Shown here piece by piece: positions 26,610 through 35,053 of a DNA stretch of 64,000 nucleotides. Both the position numbers and the translations under genes were made by a program. This DNA is from Acidovorax sp. KKS102 (GTDB lineage Bacteria; Pseudomonadota; Gammaproteobacteria; Burkholderiales; Burkholderiaceae_C), in NCBI RefSeq assembly GCF_000302535.1, contig NC_018708.1:4588001-4652000 (forward strand). Reading direction: 5' to 3'. The notes below the pieces were generated by a model, which saw nothing but the letters and a program-made list of their open reading frames with translations, was not told the origin of the DNA and did no database searches. Numbering within the stretch: position 1 is the stretch's first letter; every line of letters starts with the position of its first letter.

Positions 26610-28079
26610 TCACGTCGATTCCGTGCGCGGCTTCACACGTCCGATGTCTTCATACACGTGCTTCGTCTCTAGGAATTCCAGCATCGCTTCGGCTCCGTGC
26701 AGGCGGCCATAGCCGCTAGCGCCGAAGCCGCCGGTCTCGGCTTCGGGCAGCAGCTTGTTGTGGGTGTTGATCCACACCGTGCCGCTGCGCAGCGCGCGGG
26801 CAACGCGGCGCGCACGCGCGCCGTCGTGCGTCCACACGCTGGCCGACAGCCCGAAGCGGGTGGCGTTGGCGCGCGCGACCGCTTCGGCTTCGTCACGGAA
26901 GCTTTCCAGGTTGAGCACCGGCCCGAAGAATTCCTCCTGCACGATTGGCGAGTCGAGCGCGCCGACCTGGACCAGGCTGGGGCCGATGAAGGCGCCGCCC
27001 GCCAGGCGCCCGCCGAGCACTTCGCCGCGCACGATGACTTCGCCGTAGTGCCGCGCCTCGTCCACCAGGCGGTCGATGCGGTCGCGGTTGGCGACGTCGA
27101 TCAACGGCCCCATCTGGCTTCCGGCCTCGGTGGCCGGGCCGACCGCGATGCTGCGCATGTGCGCGGCCAGGGCGTCGCGCAGCGGCTCCAGCAGCGACTC
27201 GTGCACCAGGACCCGGTCGAGCGCCGTGCACTGCTGTCCGGCGGCGATGGTGGCGGCGGCGACCAGCTGCGGTGCGATGGCGGCCGGGTCTGCATCCGCG
27301 AACACGATGCCCGGCGCCTTGCCGCCCAGCTCCAGGTTCAAGCGCTTGAGCGTCGATGCCGCGCTGGCCATGATGCGCTGGCCGACCGGCACGCTGCCGG
27401 TGAAGCTGATCACATCGACATCCGGGGAGGTGACCAGGGCCTCGCTCGGCTGGCTGCTGGTGCAGCTGTAGAAGTTGATGACGCCGGGCGGCAGCTCCGG
27501 AATCTCGACCAGGCAGCGCAGCAGCTCGGTCTGGAACAGCGCTGCCTGCGGCGCCATCTTGATGACGCTGGTGCAACCTGCTGCCATCGCGGGCGCCAGC
27601 GAGCGCACCAGCAGGATGGACGCGGCGTTCCACGGCACGATGATGCCTGCCACGCCGGCCGCTTCGCGCGCGAGCACGGACAGCGTACCCGGCTCGACCT
27701 CGGTGGTGCGGCCGAAGATCGTGCGCGCCAGTCCTGCGTAGAAACGGATCTCCGACACGGTGCCGGCCAGTTCCATCTGCGCCGGCTTCAACAGCTTGCC
27801 GGTCTCCTGCGCCAGCAGCAGCGCCAGTTCGCCGGCGCGACGCTCGACACGATTGGCGAATTCAAGCATCACGGCCGCGCGCAAGCGCGGCGCATGCGCC
27901 CAGTCGCTGCGCAGGAAGGCGATGCGCGCGGCGTCGATCGCCGCTTCGGCAGTGGCGATTCCGGCGTCCGCGAACTGTCCGAGCACCTTGCCGGTGCTGG
28001 GGTCGACGCTGTCGGCGACCGCGCGGCCGCCGACAGCGGCCCACTGCCCGGCTATCCAGGGTTGAGCGGTGGCATTCAT
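26610..28079 (-). CDS. NAD(P)-dependent aldehyde dehydrogenase
   Basis: A 489-residue ALDH-superfamily enzyme oxidising an aldehyde to the acid. Visible motifs are VPWNAASILL (substrate/cofactor strand), SFTGSVPVGQRI (NAD-binding loop), LNLELGGKAPGIVF with the general-base glutamate, and AAGQQCTALDRVLV with the catalytic cysteine, then EEFFGPVLNLESF. The ATG at 28079 follows AGAGAGGAC. The aldehyde is unknown; the SDR gene 49 bases upstream on the same strand could supply it from an alcohol. Possible substrates given the neighbouring furan cluster include furfural-type aldehydes, but this is speculation. Confidence 0.9.
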   Translation of the reverse strand: MNATAQPWIAGQWAAVGGRAVADSVDPSTGKVLGQFADAGIATAEAAIDAARIAFLRSDWAHAPRLRAAVMLEFANRVERRAGELALLLAQETGKLLKPAQMELAGTVSEIRFYAGLARTIFGRTTEVEPGTLSVLAREAAGVAGIIVPWNAASILLVRSLAPAMAAGCTSVIKMAPQAALFQTELLRCLVEIPELPPGVINFYSCTSSQPSEALVTSPDVDVISFTGSVPVGQRIMASAASTLKRLNLELGGKAPGIVFADADPAAIAPQLVAAATIAAGQQCTALDRVLVHESLLEPLRDALAAHMRSIAVGPATEAGSQMGPLIDVANRDRIDRLVDEARHYGEVIVRGEVLGGRLAGGAFIGPSLVQVGALDSPIVQEEFFGPVLNLESFRDEAEAVARANATRFGLSASVWTHDGARARRVARALRSGTVWINTHNKLLPEAETGGFGASGYGRLHGAEAMLEFLETKHVYEDIGRVKPRTEST

Positions 28080-28128
28080 GTTGTCCTCTCTCCGATTGTT
28101 GAGCTGCAAGGGGATATCTCGGGGACGG

Positions 28129-28887
28129 TCAATGCATGACCGAACCGCCGTCCACCACCACCGTTTCGCCGGTCATGAAGGCGCAGTCGTCGGACACCAG
28201 GAACAGCAGCGGCTTGACCAGGTCTTCCGGCATCTGGTCGCGCTTGATCGCGCGGCTGGCGAGCACCGGGCCGGTCAGCTTGTCGCGCATGTCGGCGTTC
28301 TGGATCACGCCTTCGCTCAACACGAGGCCCGGTGCGAGCGTGTTGACGAGGATGCCGTCGCCGCCGACTTCGCGCGCGATCGCACGCGTCAGGGCCAGGA
28401 TCGCGCCCTTCGACGTCACGTAGTGCAGCAGGTTGGGCGTGCCCTTGAACGGCGTGCCGGAGGAAATGTTGACGATGCGGCCGTACTTGTGGGTACGCAT
28501 GAACGGCACCACGGCGCGCGCACACAGGAAGGGCCCGCGCACATTCACTGCCATCACCTTGTCCCACTCGGCGACGTCGATTTCCTCGAAGGGCTTGAGC
28601 TGCAGCGACGCGTACACTGCGGCGTTGTTGACCAGGATGTCGATGCGGCCGAAGTGTTCGGCCACGGCCTGCGCCATTGCACGGGTCGAGGCTTCGTCGG
28701 CGACGTTGACGGTAATCGCCATCGCGCAGCCGCCGGCGGCTTCGATTTCCTTGGCGACCGGCGTGCAGTCGAGGATATCGGCCACCGCCACGCGTGCGCC
28801 TTCAGCCGCCAGTGCGCGTGCATAGGCCGCACCGATGCCTTGCGCGCCACCGGTGACGATGGCGACGCGGTCCTTCAATTTGCTCAT
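28129..28887 (-). CDS. Short-chain dehydrogenase/reductase
   Basis: A 252-residue classical SDR. TGGAQGIGAAYA near residue 12 binds NAD(P), followed by NNAAVYAS, the catalytic serine in VNISSGTP, YVTSKGAILALTRA with the Tyr-x-x-x-Lys pair, and the C-terminal VVVDGGSVMH. It lies between the TRAP transporter genes and the ALDH gene, all on the minus strand. It may oxidise an imported alcohol that the ALDH then takes on. The ATG at 28887 has an upstream GGAGA. Confidence 0.9.
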   Translation of the reverse strand: MSKLKDRVAIVTGGAQGIGAAYARALAAEGARVAVADILDCTPVAKEIEAAGGCAMAITVNVADEASTRAMAQAVAEHFGRIDILVNNAAVYASLQLKPFEEIDVAEWDKVMAVNVRGPFLCARAVVPFMRTHKYGRIVNISSGTPFKGTPNLLHYVTSKGAILALTRAIAREVGGDGILVNTLAPGLVLSEGVIQNADMRDKLTGPVLASRAIKRDQMPEDLVKPLLFLVSDDCAFMTGETVVVDGGSVMH

Positions 28888-28941
28888 GGTGTTCTCCGTT
28901 GAATGATTGTGGCACCCACACACGGTGGGCGCGTGGTTTGC

Positions 28942-30207
28942 TTACTGGATCAGCGCGGTGACCAGATAGGGTTGCCAGGCCAGCAGCACCAGGATTGCCG
29001 CGGTCGCGATCAGGAACGGTGCCAGCGGCTTGAGAATCTCGCCTGGCGACGCCCCGGTGACGCTGGACGCTACATAGAGCGCAGCTCCGACTGGAGGCGT
29101 CAGCAGCCCCAGAGTGAGGTTCACGCAGATCAGCAGGCCGAAGTGATACGGATTGATTCCATACACTTGCGTTGCGACCGGCAGCAGGATCGGCACCAGC
29201 AGGATCAGCGCGGCGATCCCGTCCAGCACGCAGCCCACGCCCAGCAGCAGGACCATCACCAGCATCAGGAAGATGAACGGATCGGAAGTCATCTGCTGCA
29301 GGATGATCGCGATCTGTTGCGGCACCTTTTCAAACACGATGACCCAGCCGAACACACCGGCTGCGGCCACCAGGACCAGCACGACGCCGGTGTTGATCGC
29401 CACCCGCAGGAGCATGTCGCCCATGCGGTCGGTCTTGATGTCGCCGTGCGCGAAGCGGCCGACGATGATCGACATCAGCGCGCCTACTGCGGCCGCTTCC
29501 GTAGGCGTGGTGATGCCGCCCAGGATGCCGCCGATCATCACTGCGGGAACCGACAGCGACGGAATGGCGGACAGCACGTTGCTCACCTTTTGCTTCCTGG
29601 TCAGACGCTCGCCGTCGGGGTAGCGATAGCGCATGCCCAGCAGTGCAATCACCGCCATGAAGGTAAAGCCCAGCAACAGGCCGGGGATGATGCCGGCGAT
29701 GAACATGTCGCCGATCGACACCTGTGCCAATACGCCGAAGATCACGAACAGCATCGACGGCGGAATGATCGGCGCCAGCAGCGCGCCGGCACAGGTGGTG
29801 GCGGTGGCGAAGCCGCGCGAATAACCCTTGCTCACCATCTCCGGCACCATCACCTGGGACATCACCGCGGTCTGCGCATTGGCCGAGCCGATGATGGATG
29901 CCAGGAACATGTTGGCGACGATGTTGATGTAGGCCAGCCCGCCGCGCACGTGGCCGATGAAGACCGAAGCGAGTGCGATCAAGCGGCGCGTGATGCCGCC
30001 TTCGTTCATCAGCTCACCCACCAGCATGAACAGCGGAATGGCGATCAGGCCGTAGTTCTCCATGCTGCCGTACAGCACCTGGGGAAACGACAGGTACAAC
30101 ACGGTATTGCCGCTGAGGTAAATGTACGCCAGGGCGGTGGCGGCCAGCACCAGCGCGATCGGCACGCCGAAGGCCAGCAGGACGGCAAAAATAGCTGCGA
30201 TAGACAT
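28942..30207 (-). CDS. TRAP transporter large permease (DctM family)
   Basis: A 421-residue inner-membrane protein with about 12 hydrophobic segments, the channel subunit of a sodium-driven TRAP transporter. Typical DctM stretches are IAIPLFMLVGELMNEGGITR, ASIIGSANAQTAVMSQVMVP, PIIPPSMLFVIFGVL and GLLTPPVGAALYVASS. The ATG at 30207 overlaps the small permease stop. Together with the next two genes it forms a complete importer for an organic acid or similar small solute. Confidence 0.94.
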   Translation of the reverse strand: MSIAAIFAVLLAFGVPIALVLAATALAYIYLSGNTVLYLSFPQVLYGSMENYGLIAIPLFMLVGELMNEGGITRRLIALASVFIGHVRGGLAYINIVANMFLASIIGSANAQTAVMSQVMVPEMVSKGYSRGFATATTCAGALLAPIIPPSMLFVIFGVLAQVSIGDMFIAGIIPGLLLGFTFMAVIALLGMRYRYPDGERLTRKQKVSNVLSAIPSLSVPAVMIGGILGGITTPTEAAAVGALMSIIVGRFAHGDIKTDRMGDMLLRVAINTGVVLVLVAAAGVFGWVIVFEKVPQQIAIILQQMTSDPFIFLMLVMVLLLGVGCVLDGIAALILLVPILLPVATQVYGINPYHFGLLICVNLTLGLLTPPVGAALYVASSVTGASPGEILKPLAPFLIATAAILVLLAWQPYLVTALIQ

Positions 30208-30791
30208 CAGTCGAGTCCCCTTGCGCCGGACGACGCACTCAATTCCTTCAAGGCCGCGGCAGGCGTCGCGGCCGTCTTCAACAGATTCGAGAGCGCATGC
30301 ACGAAGGTCGTCATCGCGGCGACCGGCACGATCAACCAGAACCAGAATTTCTTCATGCCCAGGGTGTTGGTGGTGTCCTGGTACATGAAGTTGAAGGTTT
30401 CCCCGGAAAATTCCTGGAAGTCGAAACCGACGCGTGCCAGCGCAACGGGGTCGAACCATTTGATGCACAGGTAGATCAGGATGCCGGCGAAGGTGAGGAT
30501 GATGACGTCGATGAGGACTTTCATGCTCTTCATCAGCGCAAGCGGTACCGCGTCGACCAGCATCGTGACGGATACGGCGGTACGGGTTTTCAGCGTCAGC
30601 GACATCCCGATCATGGCGATCCATACCATGCAATGGATGGCGAGTTCATCCATGAAATAGATGGGAGAGCGAAATGCGCGGCCGATGGTATTGGCGATGA
30701 TCATCAGGGGCAGTGCGAATGCCAGCAGGCGCACGGCGCCGCGTTCGACGCGCAGGATGCCATCGCTCAAGCAGTGAATGACTTGAACCAC
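30207..30791 (-). CDS. TRAP transporter small permease (DctQ family)
   Basis: A 194-residue membrane protein with four hydrophobic segments in the DctQ arrangement, including LLAFALPLMIIANTIGR and FMDELAIHCMVWIAMIGMSL, then LKTRTAVSVTMLVDAVP. It is translated just before DctM with overlapping stop and start. Confidence 0.88.
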   Translation of the reverse strand: MVQVIHCLSDGILRVERGAVRLLAFALPLMIIANTIGRAFRSPIYFMDELAIHCMVWIAMIGMSLTLKTRTAVSVTMLVDAVPLALMKSMKVLIDVIILTFAGILIYLCIKWFDPVALARVGFDFQEFSGETFNFMYQDTTNTLGMKKFWFWLIVPVAAMTTFVHALSNLLKTAATPAAALKELSASSGARGLD

Positions 30792-30862
30792 GAGAACTCC
30801 AATTCAGCGAGGGGGCGGGCGATCCGACAGGACCGCCCGAGCGCAAGAACCGTGACCCGGTC

Positions 30863-31843
30863 TTACTTGATGGCGGCGACTTCCTTGCGCAGGTCAGCCA
30901 GGACAGGCGCGCGCTTGAGCCAGATTTCTTCCCACTTCTGCGGAACGTCGCCGAAGAACTCGGGACCGGCCTTCACCACCTTGATTTTCTTCGTGCCTTC
31001 GATGTTCTTCAGCATTTCGGCCTCCACCGAGGTATAGGTCGAGAACAGGCTGTTGAGGTGCTTGCGTGCGGAGGTGGCAATCAGCTCGCGGTCGGCGGGT
31101 GTCAGTTGTTGCCACAGGCGTCCGGAAATCAGGCCGACGACGGGGAACATCATGTGGCTCGAGTGCACCAAGGTGTTGCCGCGCTCGAAGAACTTCATGC
31201 GCCACACCAGTTCGGCATCCGCATCCACGCCATCGACCTGGCCGTTGGCCAGCGAGTCGTACACGTCGGTCAGCGGCATCGGGGTCGAAGCGGCACCCAG
31301 CAACTGGTAGAAGTCACGCACCGGCGGGAACGGCGTGATGCGCATCTTACGACCCTTCAGGTCGGCACCGCTATTGGTCGGGAATGCATTGAGCATCAGG
31401 CGCATCGATGCAACGCCGTAGCCCAGACCCACTGCGCCGACTTCACGCGGCAGACGCTCGAGCATCTTTTGGGCGGTGGGGCCGTTGAGCAGGATTTCGG
31501 CCTGGCGGTAATCCTTGACCAGGTACGGTGCGAACAGCACGCTCATGTCCGGCACGCGGTTGGTCACTTCGGCAACCGTCATGAAGGCCATGTCGAGCGC
31601 GCCGGTCTGTAGCTGCTGCATCATCTGCGCTTCGCTGCCCAGCTGGCCGGCCGGGAAGGTCGCGACCGAATACTTGCCGTTGGACTTTTGCTTGAGCTCC
31701 TCGCCCATCGCGGCGGCGGCCTTGGTCCACTCATGGGTGGCCGGAACGATCAGGCCTACCTTCAATTCCTTTGCTCCGGCCGCAGCGCTCAGGGTCGTGC
31801 CCAGCGCAACGGCGAAAATGGTCAGCAGCTTCTTCAATTGCAT
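30863..31843 (-). CDS. TRAP transporter solute-binding protein (DctP family)
   Basis: A 326-residue periplasmic receptor. The signal peptide (MQLKKLLTIFAVALGTTLSA) is followed by a DctP fold. The conserved ligand-binding arginine probably lies in GRKMRITPFPPVRDFYQLLG, and DVYDSLANGQVDGVDADAEL is the usual signature region. AAGGAGAAG precedes the ATG at 31843. It is the first gene of the dctP-dctQ-dctM-SDR-ALDH run. The ligand is not predictable by eye. Confidence 0.92.
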   Translation of the reverse strand: MQLKKLLTIFAVALGTTLSAAAGAKELKVGLIVPATHEWTKAAAAMGEELKQKSNGKYSVATFPAGQLGSEAQMMQQLQTGALDMAFMTVAEVTNRVPDMSVLFAPYLVKDYRQAEILLNGPTAQKMLERLPREVGAVGLGYGVASMRLMLNAFPTNSGADLKGRKMRITPFPPVRDFYQLLGAASTPMPLTDVYDSLANGQVDGVDADAELVWRMKFFERGNTLVHSSHMMFPVVGLISGRLWQQLTPADRELIATSARKHLNSLFSTYTSVEAEMLKNIEGTKKIKVVKAGPEFFGDVPQKWEEIWLKRAPVLADLRKEVAAIK

Positions 31844-32044
31844 TGTCTTCTCCTTGGATTGGTGAGCGCGTGATGCGCTCTTTGCGTCGTTTCTTGTTTC
31901 GCCGTGCATCACGAAAAAATACCGCGGCCCTTTATATGTGTCCGACTTTACCGGGCCGCCCTCTCGCGGGCATTGGCCCAGGCTCTGATTTTTTGCCATA
32001 GAGTCTGGATCGATGTGCAACCGCAGCATCGCCCAGCGCAAACG

Positions 32045-32080
32045 GCAAAGGCGAGGAACGCCGCGCGCCCTCGCCTTTGC
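32045..32080 (-). terminator. Strong hairpin after the hydroxylase-like gene
   Basis: GCAAAGGCGAGG and CCTCGCCTTTGC form a perfect 12-bp stem with a 12-base loop, 22 bases past the stop of the gene read leftward. No U-tract follows, so termination is likely but not certain. Confidence 0.6.
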
Positions 32081-32101
32081 ACGTTAGAACAAGAGCAAAA
32101 C

Positions 32102-32920
32102 TCAGGCACGCGCCTGCGCGGCCGACACGGTGCTAGCCGGCTCGGCTTCGGCAACCGTGCTTGCGCGTTCGTTTTGCTGGGCAACGAGCTTTGCCTTGTC
32201 TTCCGCCTTGCGCGCCTCATCCGACATGCCGTTGAACAGCGTACCCAGCACCCCCTTGTCCAGGTCGCTGGTCCCGAACAGCGCATCGCAGATGGGGAAG
32301 GTGAGGTTGAAGTTGCGGGTGTGCATGAAGTCAGGGTTATGATGAAGTACATGCATGCGCCGCACCGTGTTGACCAGCGGCAGGCGATCCAGAATCGGGT
32401 GCTCGAGGTGCGACAAGGTATGCAGGCCTTCGTACATCAGGAAGTACGACGCCATCGTCAGCATGGCGATGTACCCCGCGTTGGCAGACCACAGGTTGCC
32501 GATCAGCAGGGCCGCCGGCAGAGCCGCCAGCACAAACAGCACGGGCGCAAATGGCGGGAACAGCAACGCGCGCCACTCCTTGTGTCCGTTGTAATCGAGC
32601 GTCTTGTGGGAGAAGAACTGGTGGTGGGTTGCGACGTGGCGCTTGTAGGCCGGCTTGATCCAGCTCTTGGGGCTGTGCAACAAATAGCGGTGCCCGGCCC
32701 ACTCCGCCCAGTTCCCGAACAGAAACATCGGAATCACGACGAACAGCCATTCCTGCCAGGTCGTGTTCTGCAGTTGCGCTGCGCAATACCAGACCACACC
32801 GATGGTGAACGCCAGCGTGAAGCCCAGGTGCAGCTCGCCGCGGTACCAGCCGGGGGTGTCTTCCACGTATTGCTTCCTGTAGGACAGGGACCGTGCAACG
32901 ATTTCCTCTTCGCGATTCAT
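32102..32920 (-). CDS. Sterol desaturase / fatty acid hydroxylase family di-iron protein
   Basis: A 272-residue membrane protein with four or five hydrophobic segments and the histidine clusters that bind two irons: GHRYLLH, RHVATHHQFFSH, LHTLSHLEH and MHVLHHNPDFMH. Members hydroxylate or desaturate lipids or other hydrophobic substrates with oxygen. The ATG at 32920 is chosen because AAAGGA lies a few bases upstream. It is divergent from a TetR gene, so that regulator probably controls it. The substrate is unknown. Confidence 0.85.
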   Translation of the reverse strand: MNREEEIVARSLSYRKQYVEDTPGWYRGELHLGFTLAFTIGVVWYCAAQLQNTTWQEWLFVVIPMFLFGNWAEWAGHRYLLHSPKSWIKPAYKRHVATHHQFFSHKTLDYNGHKEWRALLFPPFAPVLFVLAALPAALLIGNLWSANAGYIAMLTMASYFLMYEGLHTLSHLEHPILDRLPLVNTVRRMHVLHHNPDFMHTRNFNLTFPICDALFGTSDLDKGVLGTLFNGMSDEARKAEDKAKLVAQQNERASTVAEAEPASTVSAAQARA

Positions 32921-32986
32921 GATGATTCCTTTCATTTCGCACAGCAATCCGGCACGGACGCACCGGACTGGCCTTTCGGCATTGAT

Positions 32987-33022
32987 TTAAGTACACTGCC
33001 TTAATTAAGTCTACACAATTAA
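32987..33022. promoter_or_regulatory. Tandem 18-bp repeats, putative TetR operator
   Basis: Two adjacent copies, TTAAGTACACTGCCTTAA (32987-33004) and TTAAGTCTACACAATTAA (33005-33022), end 6 bases before the TetR start and lie between the divergent hydroxylase-like and tetR genes. Each copy is bounded by TTAA. Operator function is inference. Confidence 0.5.
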
Positions 33023-33028
33023 CTAACA

Positions 33029-33706
33029 ATGTCAACATTGAAACCCGTGCGCTCGGACGGAAGGGAAACGAAGGTTCGGATGAAGGCCGTTGCACAGCGC
33101 CTGTTCGCGCAGCACGGCATCGACGGCGTCACGGTGGCCGATATCGTTGCGGCGGCCGGGCAGCGCAACAAGGCTTCGCTGCAGTACCACTTCGGATCAA
33201 AGGACGAATTGATCGGCGAGCTGCTGGTCGACGGCGCGCAGAAGGTAGATGCCTTCCGCCTGGCCCTTCTCGACCAGATGGCCGCGGACGGTGGCCCGCG
33301 CCATGTGCGTGACGTACTGGACGCCTTCGTCCGGCCGGTGTACCAACTGACGGTGACCGAAGCCGAAGGCAGCACCTACCTGCGCTTCCTGTCGAACGTG
33401 CAGCTCACGCATCGCGAGCTTTTCCGCGCCCACATTGGCGCCAAGTGGAATACCGGCTATCGCCGCTGCCTCGAGCATTTCCGCAATCTGCTCGCCCACA
33501 TCCCTACCCCGGTGCTGGAACAGCGCATGTCACTGGTGGCGATCTACACGACGACGGTTTTCTCGATCAAGGAAGCGCCGGCTGACGACGCGCCCGCGTC
33601 GTCGCGCCTGTGGACGCGCAAATTCACACTGGACAACATTCTCGACACCTACGAGGCAATGCTCGTCTGTGTTCCTTCTGCGGCAACACTGGAAAAGCTC
33701 AAGTAG
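33029..33706 (+). CDS. TetR-family transcriptional regulator
   Basis: A 225-residue regulator. The N-terminal helix-turn-helix is in RMKAVAQRLFAQHGIDGVTV and ASLQYHFGSKDELIGEL. The C-terminal ligand domain has no recognised subfamily, though the HRELFRAH stretch resembles regulators of hydroxylase genes. It is divergent from the di-iron hydroxylase-like gene with tandem repeats between them, and its stop directly abuts the stop of the convergent AraC gene. Confidence 0.9.
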   Translation: MSTLKPVRSDGRETKVRMKAVAQRLFAQHGIDGVTVADIVAAAGQRNKASLQYHFGSKDELIGELLVDGAQKVDAFRLALLDQMAADGGPRHVRDVLDAFVRPVYQLTVTEAEGSTYLRFLSNVQLTHRELFRAHIGAKWNTGYRRCLEHFRNLLAHIPTPVLEQRMSLVAIYTTTVFSIKEAPADDAPASSRLWTRKFTLDNILDTYEAMLVCVPSAATLEKLK

Positions 33707-34555
33707 TCAATACGCCTGCACCACGCGCCGGTACTCGCTGGGCGTCACGCCGATCTGGCCACGGAAGAAGCGCGTGAAGTGGCCCTGGTCGGAAAAACCC
33801 AGGTCTTCCGCGAGTCGCCCGAGGCTGGTTCGATCGTCCGCCTGCGCCAGCTGCAGACAGGCGGTTTCGGCCCGCAAGGTGTTGACGTAGACGTGTGGCG
33901 TCATCCCGGTGCAGCGGCGAAAGCGCACGAAGAACTGCGCGCGCGACAGGTGCGCGGAGGCGGCCAACCGGTCCGCATCCAGAGCCTGATCCAAGTGATC
34001 GCTAATGTGGTTAAGCGCGCGCTGGATACGCGAATCGGCCAGTCGCAACCCTTCCGGCCGCATCAGGTCCTGGATGCTCTCCAACGCCGAGAACTGTTCG
34101 CTGACCGCCAGCATCAGGTCGAACAAGGCGATCTCCAGGCGCTCCTGCTTCATCGGGATCGGCGACATCAGGTCACCGATCAGATCATCCGCCAGCTTGC
34201 GGATGCGGGGCGTAATCTGCACGCAGGGCCGCGGGAAGAAGCGGGGATGGGCCGCTAGGCGCAGCGGGCCGTGCAGCATCGCCAGCCACCGGGGTTCGAT
34301 GTACAGCGCCAGATAGACGGTACGCGGAAACTCCGGCTCGCTGTAGAAGTAGTGCGGCTCCCAGGCATTCACTAAGATGGCGGTTCGGTCGGTGACCGGG
34401 AGCCGCTCCTCGCTGACGTAGAACGCGGAATCGGCGCCGCTGGCTTTTAAGATCACGTGGCACTGTGAGTGCGCATGCGAAACCAGCGGGGTGTCCATGT
34501 CGAGCAGTGCCAGGCGTCCGAATCCGCCCTGCGCGATCCTGAGTGCTTTCGTCAT
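33707..34555 (-). CDS. AraC-family transcriptional regulator
   Basis: A 282-residue activator. An N-terminal cupin-like domain (VSHAHSQCHVILKASGADSA) is followed by two helix-turn-helix motifs: DADRLAASAHLSRAQFFVRF and GRLAEDLGFSDQGHFTRFFR, the second ending GVTPSEYRRV. It probably senses a small effector of one of the two catabolic modules around it. Start ATG at 34555 has AGGAGG upstream. Confidence 0.9.
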   Translation of the reverse strand: MTKALRIAQGGFGRLALLDMDTPLVSHAHSQCHVILKASGADSAFYVSEERLPVTDRTAILVNAWEPHYFYSEPEFPRTVYLALYIEPRWLAMLHGPLRLAAHPRFFPRPCVQITPRIRKLADDLIGDLMSPIPMKQERLEIALFDLMLAVSEQFSALESIQDLMRPEGLRLADSRIQRALNHISDHLDQALDADRLAASAHLSRAQFFVRFRRCTGMTPHVYVNTLRAETACLQLAQADDRTSLGRLAEDLGFSDQGHFTRFFRGQIGVTPSEYRRVVQAY

Positions 34556-34585
34556 CGATCCTCCTGAGGAAACGTGGCCAACGCT

Positions 34586-35023
34586 TCACCGATGGGGCTG
34601 GTCGACGCCATGGGTCTGCGTGGCCGCCATCGAAGAAAGCCAATCGCACAGCGCGTACAACTCGACCTGCTCGGCCTCCAGTTCTGCCCGGGCAATGAGG
34701 GTACGAAGCGCCTGTGCACTTTCCGGCTGGACTGGAGCGAAGCCGGGCGGATCCTTCAGAGCCCGATGCAGTCGCCGCAGGGGCAAGATCACTTCGAAGC
34801 GCCACCCGGCGATTTGCGATTCGGCGGAGGCGACTTCGCCTGGCGTAAGTGATCGTCCGAGCCGCAAGGCCGAGTACTCCTGAAACAGATGCAACACGAT
34901 GTCCAGCCCATGCGCATCCTGCTGTCCGTGGAGGTGCTTCAACTCGTCGGGTGTGAGGTCGCGATAGCGTGCCACGATGAAGTTCCACGCATCCTGCCTG
35001 CTGACGGGTTTTACATGCTTCAT
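34586..35023 (-). CDS. DUF2390 / TIGR02444-like protein
   Basis: A 145-residue soluble helical protein. The pattern DAWNFIVARYRDLTPDELKH, LDIVLHLFQEYSALRLGRSL and FEVILPLRRLHRALKDPP resembles the DUF2390 (TIGR02444) family, whose function is unknown. It is the last gene of the hmf run, 30 bases after the hydrolase gene on the same strand. Its presence in a furan cluster is unexplained. Confidence 0.6.
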   Translation of the reverse strand: MKHVKPVSRQDAWNFIVARYRDLTPDELKHLHGQQDAHGLDIVLHLFQEYSALRLGRSLTPGEVASAESQIAGWRFEVILPLRRLHRALKDPPGFAPVQPESAQALRTLIARAELEAEQVELYALCDWLSSMAATQTHGVDQPHR

Positions 35024-35053
35024 GGGAGGCAGCGCTTCGAATCCGAACGACGT

